Source: DASZUC01 sp035547775 (GTDB lineage: Bacteria; Patescibacteriota; Saccharimonadia; Saccharimonadales; UBA4665). Taken from it: a stretch of 6,777 bases of DNA. Of this stretch, positions 1 through 4,198 are shown one piece after another. The notes under the pieces are model-generated. The model saw only the letters and a program-made list of their open reading frames with translations. It searched no databases and was not told the origin of the DNA. Within the stretch, counting starts at the first letter, position 1. Each line of letters starts with the position of its first letter. A program made the position numbers and the translations under genes. The stretch is taken from positions 1-6,777 of the forward strand of contig DASZUC010000048.1 of assembly GCA_035547775.1 (NCBI GenBank), given 5' to 3'.

Positions 1-1
1 T

Positions 2-574
2 GTGGTGATTTTTCCTAATGGTCAGAATTTGACCAGCGAAGCCCAGGCCGCCTTACTTAAGACCCTAGAAGAACCACCAGCCGGTAGCCGACTAATTATT
101 ACGGTTGATCAGGCTACCAGTGTCTTGCCGACGGTGCGGTCGCGCGCACAAGCTGTGGCGGTTTTGCCACCATCCAAAGCTGATCTTATCAAGCATTTTG
201 CTAGCGAAGGTTTTGACGAAGCAGCGATTGAACGAACCTACAGTTTGAGTGGTGGCCTGCCAGCATTAATGCATGCTTTACTCAGTGACAGCGAACATCC
301 CTTGTTAGCCGCCGTAGAAGTAGCTCGTGAGTTATTACAGGCTACTATGTTTGAACGACTAGCGCGCATTGATGAGCTAGGTAAGCAAAAGCAGCTCTGC
401 CGCGACACTTTATTTATCTTGCAGCAAATGGCTAGCATTGGCCTCAAAAAAGCTGACAGCAAGGCTGCACAGCGCTGGCAAGCGGTGTTGACGGCTGCGT
501 ACCAAACCGAAACAGCGCTGGCTACGAGCGCCCAGCCGAAATTGGCACTGACGCATTTAATGCTCAATTTTTAA
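2..574 (+). CDS. holB: DNA polymerase III subunit delta-prime (clamp loader), C-terminal part, cut at the 5' end
   Basis: The reading frame is already open at the window edge; the GTG at position 2 is a valine codon, not the start. The 190 visible residues begin with the strand at the Walker B position (VVIFPNGQNLT), followed by the conserved segment ALLKTLEEPP (about residues 17-26) and the sensor-1 region LPTVRSRAQ (about 42-50). These are hallmarks of AAA+ clamp-loader subunits. The usual SRC sensor is SRA here, and the Walker B acidic pair is absent, which fits delta-prime, a subunit that does not hydrolyse ATP, better than DnaX. Residues 60-190 are helical and match the expected lid and collar domains. 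In the family, delta-prime opens and loads the sliding clamp as part of the delta/DnaX/delta-prime complex in the cytoplasm. It ends 27 bp before the TPR gene on the same strand. DnaX is the main alternative, but it would normally continue much further past the collar. Confidence 0.8.
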   Translation: MVIFPNGQNLTSEAQAALLKTLEEPPAGSRLIITVDQATSVLPTVRSRAQAVAVLPPSKADLIKHFASEGFDEAAIERTYSLSGGLPALMHALLSDSEHPLLAAVEVARELLQATMFERLARIDELGKQKQLCRDTLFILQQMASIGLKKADSKAAQRWQAVLTAAYQTETALATSAQPKLALTHLMLNF

Positions 575-585
575 CCAGCCTAGTG

Positions 586-591
586 TATACT
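586..591 (+). promoter_or_regulatory. Possible -10 element for the TPR gene
   Basis: TATACT matches 5 of 6 bases of the sigma-70-type -10 box and would place transcription start near 597-599, only a few bases before the GTG at 602. No convincing -35 lies 16-18 bp upstream. The gene may simply be co-transcribed with holB. Confidence 0.3.
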
Positions 592-601
592 TGGGTGCAT
601 A

Positions 602-1255
602 GTGTACGGCTTATTAATCGTAGTGGCTTTTGGGGTACTAGCGTACTACAGTGCGCGAGTTCATGATGATGAATTTGCTAACGTGTCGCGGCGCGTTGGT
701 GATCGTTTGGGCAAGCTCTGGGACATCGCTCACCAAGGTATGCGTGAGAATCGCTTTTTGCGAGCCGAGAAAGCCTTACTAACTATTCTCAAGATTGACG
801 AGAAGAATGCAGCTGCCTATAACCGCCTTGGTATCTTATACGCCAAGCAAAAAGAGTTTCGCGATGCTATTGACTGCTTTGAAATCGCCAGCTCCATCGA
901 AGCTACACCATCCAGCCTGCACAACCTCGGCCTCATTTATTACGAAACAGAGAACTATGAAAAGGCCGCTGTGGCTTTTGAACAGGCGCTCAAACTTGAA
1001 GACAATCTGGCAGCTCGCCATGTAGCTTATGCCAAAGTCCAAGAGAAGTTGGGTAATGACAAGCTCATGCTTCAAGAACTCGAAAAATCTGTCGAACTGG
1101 AGCCTAATAAGGAAACGTATGGCCTCTTATTTAAGGCGTACACCAGTCATGGCATGCAAGCTGAAGCCGATTTAGTGGCCGATCGCTTAAAGAAGCTGGG
1201 TAGCCCAGCTGGCCGCCCGAAGCGCATGCTACGTGCCAAACGCGTCGTGGTCTAG
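602..1255 (+). CDS. Membrane-anchored tetratricopeptide-repeat (TPR) protein
   Basis: A 217-residue protein starting at GTG; the frame is closed by TAG at 581-583 and no other start codon lies between. Residues 2-16 (GLLIVVAFGVLAYYS) form one hydrophobic helix, so the protein is probably anchored in the membrane by its N-terminus. The charged helical linker (about 20-55) is followed by TPR-type repeats at about 71-104, 105-138 and 139-172, with a weaker flanking repeat on each side. The clearest unit runs from residue 105 and carries NLGLIYYETENYEKA and AFEQALKLE, with the typical small/aromatic TPR spacing. The tail is very basic (RPKRMLRAKR, 205-214). TPRs are protein-binding scaffolds; no enzymatic motif is visible, so the partner is unknown. 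There is no Shine-Dalgarno sequence, and a TATACT box sits 10 bp before the start, suggesting a nearly leaderless message or coupling to holB. Confidence 0.85.
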   Translation: MYGLLIVVAFGVLAYYSARVHDDEFANVSRRVGDRLGKLWDIAHQGMRENRFLRAEKALLTILKIDEKNAAAYNRLGILYAKQKEFRDAIDCFEIASSIEATPSSLHNLGLIYYETENYEKAAVAFEQALKLEDNLAARHVAYAKVQEKLGNDKLMLQELEKSVELEPNKETYGLLFKAYTSHGMQAEADLVADRLKKLGSPAGRPKRMLRAKRVVV

Positions 1256-1286
1256 GACTGACTGCAATAAGTATAAAAACATCTAC

Positions 1287-1315
1287 TTTACGAAAAATAC
1301 ATATAGTGCTAAAGT
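1287..1315 (+). promoter_or_regulatory. Possible promoter of the small Tat-like protein gene
   Basis: TTTACG (1287-1292) and TAAAGT (1310-1315) are each 4 of 6 to the -35 and -10 consensus with exactly 17 bp between them, giving a start near 1322 and a roughly 20-nt leader. The two boxes overlap the arms of an inverted repeat (ACTTTA at 1285-1290, TAAAGT at 1310-1315), which could be a protein-binding site or chance in AT-rich DNA. Confidence 0.35.
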
Positions 1316-1332
1316 TACTTGATTAATAGTAC

Positions 1333-1338
1333 AGAGGA
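1333..1338 (+). promoter_or_regulatory. Shine-Dalgarno site of the gene at 1342
   Basis: AGAGGA lies 3 bp before the ATG at 1342. It is worth listing because most other plus-strand genes here have no such site, so this gene has a conventional leader. Confidence 0.6.
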
Positions 1339-1341
1339 ACT

Positions 1342-1725
1342 ATGGCTTATAATCGCAGAGAGTTTTTACAGTTTGGTTTAAGTATTGCTGTGGGACTTGG
1401 CGGTGGCGCAGCCATCGAAGCGCACACCGACGAAGTCGCAAGGGGTAAAATTGTAACCGCCCAAGCGTGCTACGAGCAGTATAAAGACGTCGACGCTACA
1501 ATTACCCCAGGCACGCTTAAATGCTTGAGCGATGGCGTACCTGGCGGACGTGAAATTCATAGCCACGTCCTACATGTTGGGCAGCCAATTGAGTATGTCG
1601 AGTCATATATACGTGCTCAGCAAGCTGAAGCAAACGATATTGAGCTGAATCGCCTACTGGGTTGGACACTGTTAGCTACAGTCGTGGGCGCCGGTGAAAT
1701 GGTTTATGACTTTGTTCGTGACTAG
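1342..1725 (+). CDS. Small hypothetical protein with Tat-like signal and C-terminal hydrophobic helix
   Basis: A 127-residue protein that I do not recognise. Its N-terminus NRREFLQ (residues 4-10) resembles the twin-arginine consensus (S/T-R-R-x-F-L-K) and is followed by a glycine/alanine-rich hydrophobic stretch (11-25). No clear signal-peptidase site is seen (AIEA, 24-27, is a weak candidate), so it may stay anchored. The middle part (about 28-100) is polar, with two cysteines, Cys43 and Cys61, that could pair if exported, and a histidine-containing patch (EIHSHVLH, 71-78). Residues 105-119 form a second hydrophobic segment near the C-terminus (VYDFVRD). A small membrane-associated extracytoplasmic protein is the best reading. 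It has a Shine-Dalgarno sequence and probably its own promoter, and stands alone between the TPR gene and the tRNA operon. An N-terminal membrane helix with chance arginines is the alternative to a true Tat signal. Confidence 0.75.
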   Translation: MAYNRREFLQFGLSIAVGLGGGAAIEAHTDEVARGKIVTAQACYEQYKDVDATITPGTLKCLSDGVPGGREIHSHVLHVGQPIEYVESYIRAQQAEANDIELNRLLGWTLLATVVGAGEMVYDFVRD

Positions 1726-1738
1726 CGCTCAATGACGG

Positions 1739-1767
1739 TTGTTAAATAACCTCTGTTTTGGTACACT
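1739..1767 (+). promoter_or_regulatory. Promoter of the tRNA operon
   Basis: TTGTTA (1739-1744) and TACACT (1762-1767) are separated by exactly 17 bp, each 4 of 6 to consensus. Transcription would begin near 1774, about 9 nt before the tRNA-Thr 5' end, as expected for a tRNA operon. Confidence 0.55.
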
Positions 1768-1782
1768 ATTTTGGTTATTCGG

Positions 1783-1859
1783 GCCACCTTAGCTCAGCTG
1801 GCTAGAGCATCAGTTTTGTAAACTGAGGGTCATCGGTTCGAATCCGATAGGTGGCTCCA
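1783..1859 (+). tRNA. tRNA-Thr (anticodon UGU)
   Basis: A complete cloverleaf: acceptor GCCACCT (1783-1789) pairs with AGGTGGC (1849-1855); the D arm is GCTC...GAGC; the anticodon stem TCAGT/ACTGA encloses a loop with anticodon TGT at 1817-1819; the T arm is ATCGG-TTCGAAT-CCGAT. The discriminator is U and the CCA tail is encoded (1857-1859). It decodes ACA and, by wobble, other threonine codons. It is the first gene of a three-tRNA operon. Confidence 0.97.
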
Positions 1860-1893
1860 CAGGAAAATGCTGACAGTTGGCTAGCAGGTATTT
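1847..1893 (+). repeat. Direct repeat, copy 1 (overlaps the 3' end of tRNA-Thr)
   Basis: This 47-bp unit matches 1921-1967 at 43 of 47 positions, the first 26 bases being identical. It begins inside the tRNA-Thr 3' end (ATAGGTGGCTCCA) and runs into the spacer. The spacer part can fold into a hairpin: GGAAAAT (1862-1868) pairs with ATTTTCC (1890-1896), with a further CTG/CAG pairing inside (1870-1872 with 1885-1887). Confidence 0.85.
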
Positions 1894-1906
1894 TCCGAGG
1901 AAGCAG

Positions 1907-1925
1907 CCTATACCGTAGGTATAGG
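1907..1925 (+). repeat. Perfect 8-bp inverted repeat (hairpin) in the tRNA spacer
   Basis: CCTATACC (1907-1914) and GGTATAGG (1918-1925) are exact reverse complements separated by a 3-nt loop, GTA. It ends within the start of direct-repeat copy 2. No T-run follows, so it is not a terminator; in the tRNA precursor it would be a stable stem, possibly a processing determinant. Confidence 0.7.
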
Positions 1926-1967
1926 TGGCTCCACAGGAAAATGCTGGCAGTTCGCTGGCAAGTATTT
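1921..1967 (+). repeat. Direct repeat, copy 2 (displaced 3' end of tRNA-Thr)
   Basis: It repeats 1847-1893 with a period of 74 bp and four substitutions. It contains the tRNA-Thr 3' acceptor strand, discriminator and CCA (AGGTGGCTCCA) but no tRNA body in front of it, so it is a tRNA fragment rather than a gene. The hairpin arms seen in copy 1 have partly decayed here. Confidence 0.85.
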
Positions 1968-1995
1968 CGGTGAAAGCGTGGCCTATTAACAATTT

Positions 1996-2082
1996 GCAGG
2001 GATGACGGAGCGGTCAATCGTACCTGACTGTAAATCAGGCGGCCTTGTGCCTACGGGGGTTCAAATCCCTCTCCCTGCACCA
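1996..2082 (+). tRNA. tRNA-Tyr (anticodon GUA)
   Basis: Acceptor GCAGGGA (1996-2002) pairs with TCCCTGC (2072-2078), discriminator A, encoded CCA at 2080-2082. The anticodon stem CCTGA/TCAGG holds loop CTGTAAA with anticodon GTA at 2030-2032. A long variable arm (about 2040-2055) marks a class II tRNA, as expected for bacterial tRNA-Tyr. The T arm is GGGGG-TTCAAAT-CCCTC with one G-U pair. The mature 5' end follows an unusually repetitive spacer after tRNA-Thr. Confidence 0.97.
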
Positions 2083-2097
2083 TATATGCCTCAATGT

Positions 2098-2172
<75 letters not shown>

Positions 2173-2220
2173 GTAGTGAGTACTGTAAAAATAATCACTG
2201 CCAATTGATTTGTAACTTGA

Positions 2221-2316
2221 TGTAATGAGACCGTGCTTAGGCTATACGCCCCGCCATGCGAGTAGCGGTCAACTGAGATATAGGCACCAAATCCCGCTGT
2301 AATGAGCGGGATTTTT
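2221..2316 (+). ncRNA. Possible structured RNA or tRNA-operon trailer ending in a terminator
   Basis: Between tRNA-Thr and the terminator there is no ORF, but the sequence folds. GACCG (2229-2233) pairs with CGGTC (2266-2270), enclosing CTAT-A-CGC (2242-2249) paired to GCG-A-GTAG (2258-2265) around an 8-nt loop. The terminator hairpin follows 18 nt later. TGTAAT (2221-2226), 17 bp after CTGCCA, could be a weak promoter for a separate small RNA; otherwise this is simply the 3' trailer of the tRNA transcript. I recognise no known RNA family. Confidence 0.25.
2289..2316 (+). terminator. Intrinsic terminator of the tRNA operon
   Basis: AAATCCCGCT (2289-2298) and its perfect complement AGCGGGATTT (2305-2314) enclose a 6-nt loop and run into five Ts (2312-2316). 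It is the strongest GC-rich hairpin plus T-tract in the window. Confidence 0.9.
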
Positions 2317-2328
2317 GCTACTCAGGGG

Positions 2329-2357
2329 TTGACATTTAAGATGGTGAGGATTAGCAT
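2329..2357 (+). promoter_or_regulatory. Promoter with perfect -35 box downstream of the tRNA terminator
   Basis: TTGACA (2329-2334) is a perfect -35 box; TAGCAT (2352-2357) keeps the key T, A and final T of the -10; the spacer is exactly 17 bp. Transcription would begin near 2364, just 50 bp after the tRNA terminator, and the only thing directly downstream is a short structured stretch ending in another terminator at 2466. Confidence 0.6.
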
Positions 2358-2405
2358 AAGCGTTAGGTAAGAGTAAAATAAAAATTACGCTTACAACCAA
2401 GTTCT

Positions 2406-2450
2406 ATGGTTTTCCTTGCAAGAGAAAACACCCGAAAAATACCAAGCTGA
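2406..2450 (+). CDS. Possible 14-codon leader peptide
   Basis: ATG at 2406 opens a frame encoding MVFLARENTRKIPS, ending with TGA at 2448-2450 inside the loop of the terminator hairpin. A ribosome translating it would cover the 5' arm of that hairpin, the geometry of an attenuator leader peptide. Against it: no Shine-Dalgarno sequence, no run of a single regulatory amino acid, and a length that arises easily by chance. Confidence 0.2.
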   Translation: MVFLARENTRKIPS

Positions 2451-2466
2451 TCACTTGGTATTTTTC
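2434..2466 (+). terminator. Perfect 13-bp hairpin terminator before the gene at 2497
   Basis: GAAAAATACCAAG (2434-2446) and CTTGGTATTTTTC (2454-2466) are exact reverse complements around a 7-nt loop. The T-rich 3' arm followed by CATTTT supports termination on the plus strand; the A-rich 5' arm would give a U-run for minus-strand transcripts too, so it may work both ways. It excludes an upstream TTG start for the next gene. Confidence 0.75.
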
Positions 2467-2496
2467 ATTTTGACAATTTTGTATTACTGTAAACAT

Positions 2497-3045
2497 ATGA
2501 GTTATGTTGAACGCGAGCTCCCCAGCATCGGAGATGCTTCTGTGACGGCTGTAATCGCTTCTCACAGACCAGACACCCTTGACTCTATTTATGCCGGCTG
2601 GGATGCTTACCCATACTTCTCTATGGAGATTAAAGGCGACGAAGACCCTTTTTATCTTATACGTTGGCCGACTGCCTTTGATCGCCTAGCTGCTTTAAAG
2701 GAAGTGGTAGCTTTTGGCCAAGAGCGTGGGGAGCCAGACTACATGGCCTACGTGGGGAAGGGCTGGCGAGAACACCTGAGCGAAGAGGAACTGGCTGCGG
2801 TGGCTATACACGCCACCAACTTAAGGGTCGAGTCGGCTACTGATACGCTGTCATGGCGCCTTCGGCAGGCGGATGAAGATGGTCTTAATCGGTTTGTAGT
2901 TTGGGCTGAACCTTTGTCGAAAGTGAGTCAATTCAATCACCTAATTGGCCGAACGGCGATCCAGGACATGATGCCAGTTTTAGAAACGGCTTTGCCTGCC
3001 CTCCAAATAGCCGTGGATACGTATGCGCCTATAATCGCGGGCTAG
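2497..3045 (+). CDS. Hypothetical protein of 182 residues
   Basis: I do not recognise this soluble, cysteine-free, acidic protein. The frame extends upstream to a TTG at 2416, but that region contains the terminator hairpin, so ATG 2497 (MSYVERELPS) is preferred. It has no signal peptide or membrane helix. The first half (1-60) is rich in aromatic residues (IYAGWDAYPYFSM, 31-43; DPFYLIRWP, 50-58) and predicted strand; the rest looks helical, with a charged KGWREHLSEEELA segment (88-100). No Shine-Dalgarno sequence precedes the ATG. Start signals are ambiguous: TTTTCA (2462-2467) with TACTGT (2485-2490), 17 bp apart, would give a leaderless message starting at the ATG, whereas the better TTGACA at 2470-2475 would place the start inside the gene. 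Read-through from the 2329 promoter is a third option. It is followed 51 bp later by rpmG. Confidence 0.75.
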   Translation: MSYVERELPSIGDASVTAVIASHRPDTLDSIYAGWDAYPYFSMEIKGDEDPFYLIRWPTAFDRLAALKEVVAFGQERGEPDYMAYVGKGWREHLSEEELAAVAIHATNLRVESATDTLSWRLRQADEDGLNRFVVWAEPLSKVSQFNHLIGRTAIQDMMPVLETALPALQIAVDTYAPIIAG

Positions 3046-3059
3046 ACGTGCGTAAGGTG

Positions 3060-3088
3060 TTTACAATAACTGCTCCATCTGTTAATAT
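3060..3088 (+). promoter_or_regulatory. Promoter of rpmG, giving a leaderless message
   Basis: TTTACA (3060-3065, 5 of 6) and TAATAT (3083-3088, 4 of 6) are exactly 17 bp apart. Transcription would begin at about 3095-3097, at or within two bases of the rpmG ATG at 3097. Confidence 0.6.
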
Positions 3089-3096
3089 GTAACCCT

Positions 3097-3297
3097 ATGG
3101 CTAAAAAAGGCGACAAGCGCAAGATTATTGGTCTCGTCTCGGAAGAGAGCGGCGAGCGCTTATACTACACGACTAAAAATACCATGAACACCCCTGAGAA
3201 GTTATCTCTGCGCAAATACAGCCCTAAACTCCGCAAACACGTAACGTTCACCGAAACCAAGAAAAACCTCGGACGCAACGAAGCGCCCAAGCGCTAG
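3097..3297 (+). CDS. rpmG: Large ribosomal subunit protein bL33, cysteine-free form
   Basis: A 66-residue basic protein. MAKKGDKRKIIGLVSEESG (1-19), YYTTKNTMNTPEKLSLRKYSPKLRKHVTF (about 23-51) contain the L33 signature: the TTKN turn, the TPEKL motif and the R/K-K-Y/F-x-P...R-K-H segment. It is a component of the 50S subunit near the E site. Neither CxxC zinc-ribbon pair is present; the positions hold Ser/Glu/Lys/Leu, so this is the C-minus, zinc-independent type, as in Escherichia coli. It is longer than the usual 49-55 residues because of a basic tail (KKNLGRNEAPKR). No Shine-Dalgarno sequence exists and a good promoter abuts the ATG, so translation probably starts on a leaderless mRNA. The usual neighbours secE and nusG are not in the window. 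Confidence 0.93.
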   Translation: MAKKGDKRKIIGLVSEESGERLYYTTKNTMNTPEKLSLRKYSPKLRKHVTFTETKKNLGRNEAPKR

Positions 3298-3322
3298 ATA
3301 ATACTCACCCGAGATAGTGGTT

Positions 3323-3351
3323 TTGTTTAACTTCTTTGAGTATGGTTTACT
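3323..3351 (+). promoter_or_regulatory. Possible promoter of the gene at 3358 (extended -10)
   Basis: TTTACT (3346-3351) is preceded by TGG, making an extended -10 (TGnTTTACT), with TTGTTT (3323-3328) as a poor -35 at 17 bp. The start would fall at about 3358, exactly on the ATG, again predicting a leaderless mRNA. Confidence 0.4.
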
Positions 3352-3357
3352 TTCGGC

Positions 3358-4182
3358 ATGATTATTACTGCCGAACACCTTATCGATCCCCCAGAGTACC
3401 TTAGCCAGAACCCTGACGTGCTGGAACGTCTTGGTAATACTGCCGGCATTTTATCTGGCTTGGATTACGACGCGTTTATTTTGCCAGTTGAGCATGGACA
3501 CAAGACAGGGCGTGTTGATACTCAAACGCACCCTGTGCTTGGCGCACTCTATACCGAAGGTAAAGCCTATGGGATTCAAGTAGGCACGGAGCAGGTTTAT
3601 ATGTGGTGGTTTCCATCTCCGACCGCCGCAAACGCTCTCAGCGAGAAGCTCGATATGGAGCCAGGTGTTGACGTTCTCAAGTTTGCCCATAGTCCACATG
3701 GTGATATCCCTGTCAGAGACTATGTGAAGCACCTAGCCCAAGGTGAATTCCCACAATCCACCAAAAAGGGTGAGTATAACTGGGGAGAGTTTAGTCACGA
3801 TCGCAATGATGACCACGCACCTGGTGTTTTGTTGCTGCCACCTGCTGTAACAGGCCAGATTATTGAAGCAGCACAAGACAAAACTAATCGTCGCAAAGCC
3901 AAGCAGATCCGTCTAGCCAAGGAATTTGACTTGTCTAGCAGTACGTATTCGAAAATAGCGAAGATTGCCTGGGAATACATTGACCAGCCTGATTCAAGTG
4001 AGTTGCGAGTGAAGGTTAAACAAGCACGCTACACCACACTAGGAATTTATGACTCTTCCATTTGGGGTGGTTCGAAAATGATGACGAGGCGCTATTATGA
4101 GGTTGCCGATCTGGCGCTGGAACATATGCAGGGTCTCAAACCGAAATTGGAAGCGGCCAAAGCAGAGTTAGCTGTCGCTTGA
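3358..4182 (+). CDS. Hypothetical protein of 274 residues
   Basis: I do not recognise this soluble protein; it has no signal peptide, membrane helix or cysteine. The N-terminal part (1-130) is mixed strand and helix, with a histidine patch (VEHGHKTGR, 44-52) and an aromatic YMWWFPSP stretch (81-88). A glycine/asparagine/aspartate-rich linker (137-155) includes HDRNDDH. The C-terminal third is helical and basic; residues 180-206 (including RLAKEFDLSSSTYSKIAK) loosely resemble a helix-turn-helix, so a DNA- or RNA-binding role is conceivable but not shown. The end is a helical, charged tail (PKLEAAKAELAVA). There is no Shine-Dalgarno sequence; ATG 3358 is supported by the adjacent promoter-like sequence. 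Its last 15 bp overlap, tail to tail, the 3' end of the minus-strand glucoamylase gene. Confidence 0.8.
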   Translation: MIITAEHLIDPPEYLSQNPDVLERLGNTAGILSGLDYDAFILPVEHGHKTGRVDTQTHPVLGALYTEGKAYGIQVGTEQVYMWWFPSPTAANALSEKLDMEPGVDVLKFAHSPHGDIPVRDYVKHLAQGEFPQSTKKGEYNWGEFSHDRNDDHAPGVLLLPPAVTGQIIEAAQDKTNRRKAKQIRLAKEFDLSSSTYSKIAKIAWEYIDQPDSSELRVKVKQARYTTLGIYDSSIWGGSKMMTRRYYEVADLALEHMQGLKPKLEAAKAELAVA

Positions 4183-4198
4183 TTTCGACAGATCTAAC
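4167..4198. repeat. Inverted repeat covering both convergent stop codons
   Basis: GTTAG-CTGTCG (4167-4177) pairs with CGACAG-AT-CTAAC (4186-4198): 11 bp with a 2-nt bulge and an 8-nt loop. The minus-strand TAA lies in one arm and the plus-strand TGA in the loop. There is no T-tract on either side, so it is at best a weak or Rho-assisted bidirectional terminator, or an RNA 3'-end stabiliser. Confidence 0.5.

Larger units (their letters stand above)
2364..2466 (+). ncRNA. Candidate small RNA or attenuator leader of about 100 nt
   Basis: The interval between the promoter at 2329-2357 and the terminator ending at 2466 has no long gene. It contains a hairpin GTAAG-A-GTAA (2367-2376) with TTAC-G-CTTAC (2385-2394), a second stem GTTTTC (2409-2414) with GAAAAC (2424-2429), and then the terminator. 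It could be a free-standing small RNA or a transcription-attenuating leader of the gene at 2497. Base pairing is read directly; function is inference. Confidence 0.35.

Noticed and set aside
1737..1757. Short hairpin GGTT...AACC followed by T-rich sequence after the gene at 1342, as a terminator
   Set aside because: The stem is only four pairs and overlaps the -35 box of the tRNA promoter; too weak to call.
1895..1908. SRP RNA-like motif (GAGGAAGCAGCC) in the Thr-Tyr spacer
   Set aside because: It matches the 3' side of the 4.5S RNA core, but the matching 5' side (GTCCGGAA with its symmetric loop) is absent and the flanks do not form helix 8; probably chance.
1802..2017. Two minus-strand frames of 60-71 codons across the tRNA-Thr region
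   Set aside because: They are antisense to tRNA-Thr and its repeat; the encoded GFEPMT-type peptide is a well-known artefact of translating tRNA genes backwards.
2416..2496. Upstream TTG start extending the gene at 2497 by 27 residues
   Set aside because: The extension would run through the perfect terminator hairpin and its T-rich arm, has no ribosome-binding site, and encodes an implausible N-terminus.
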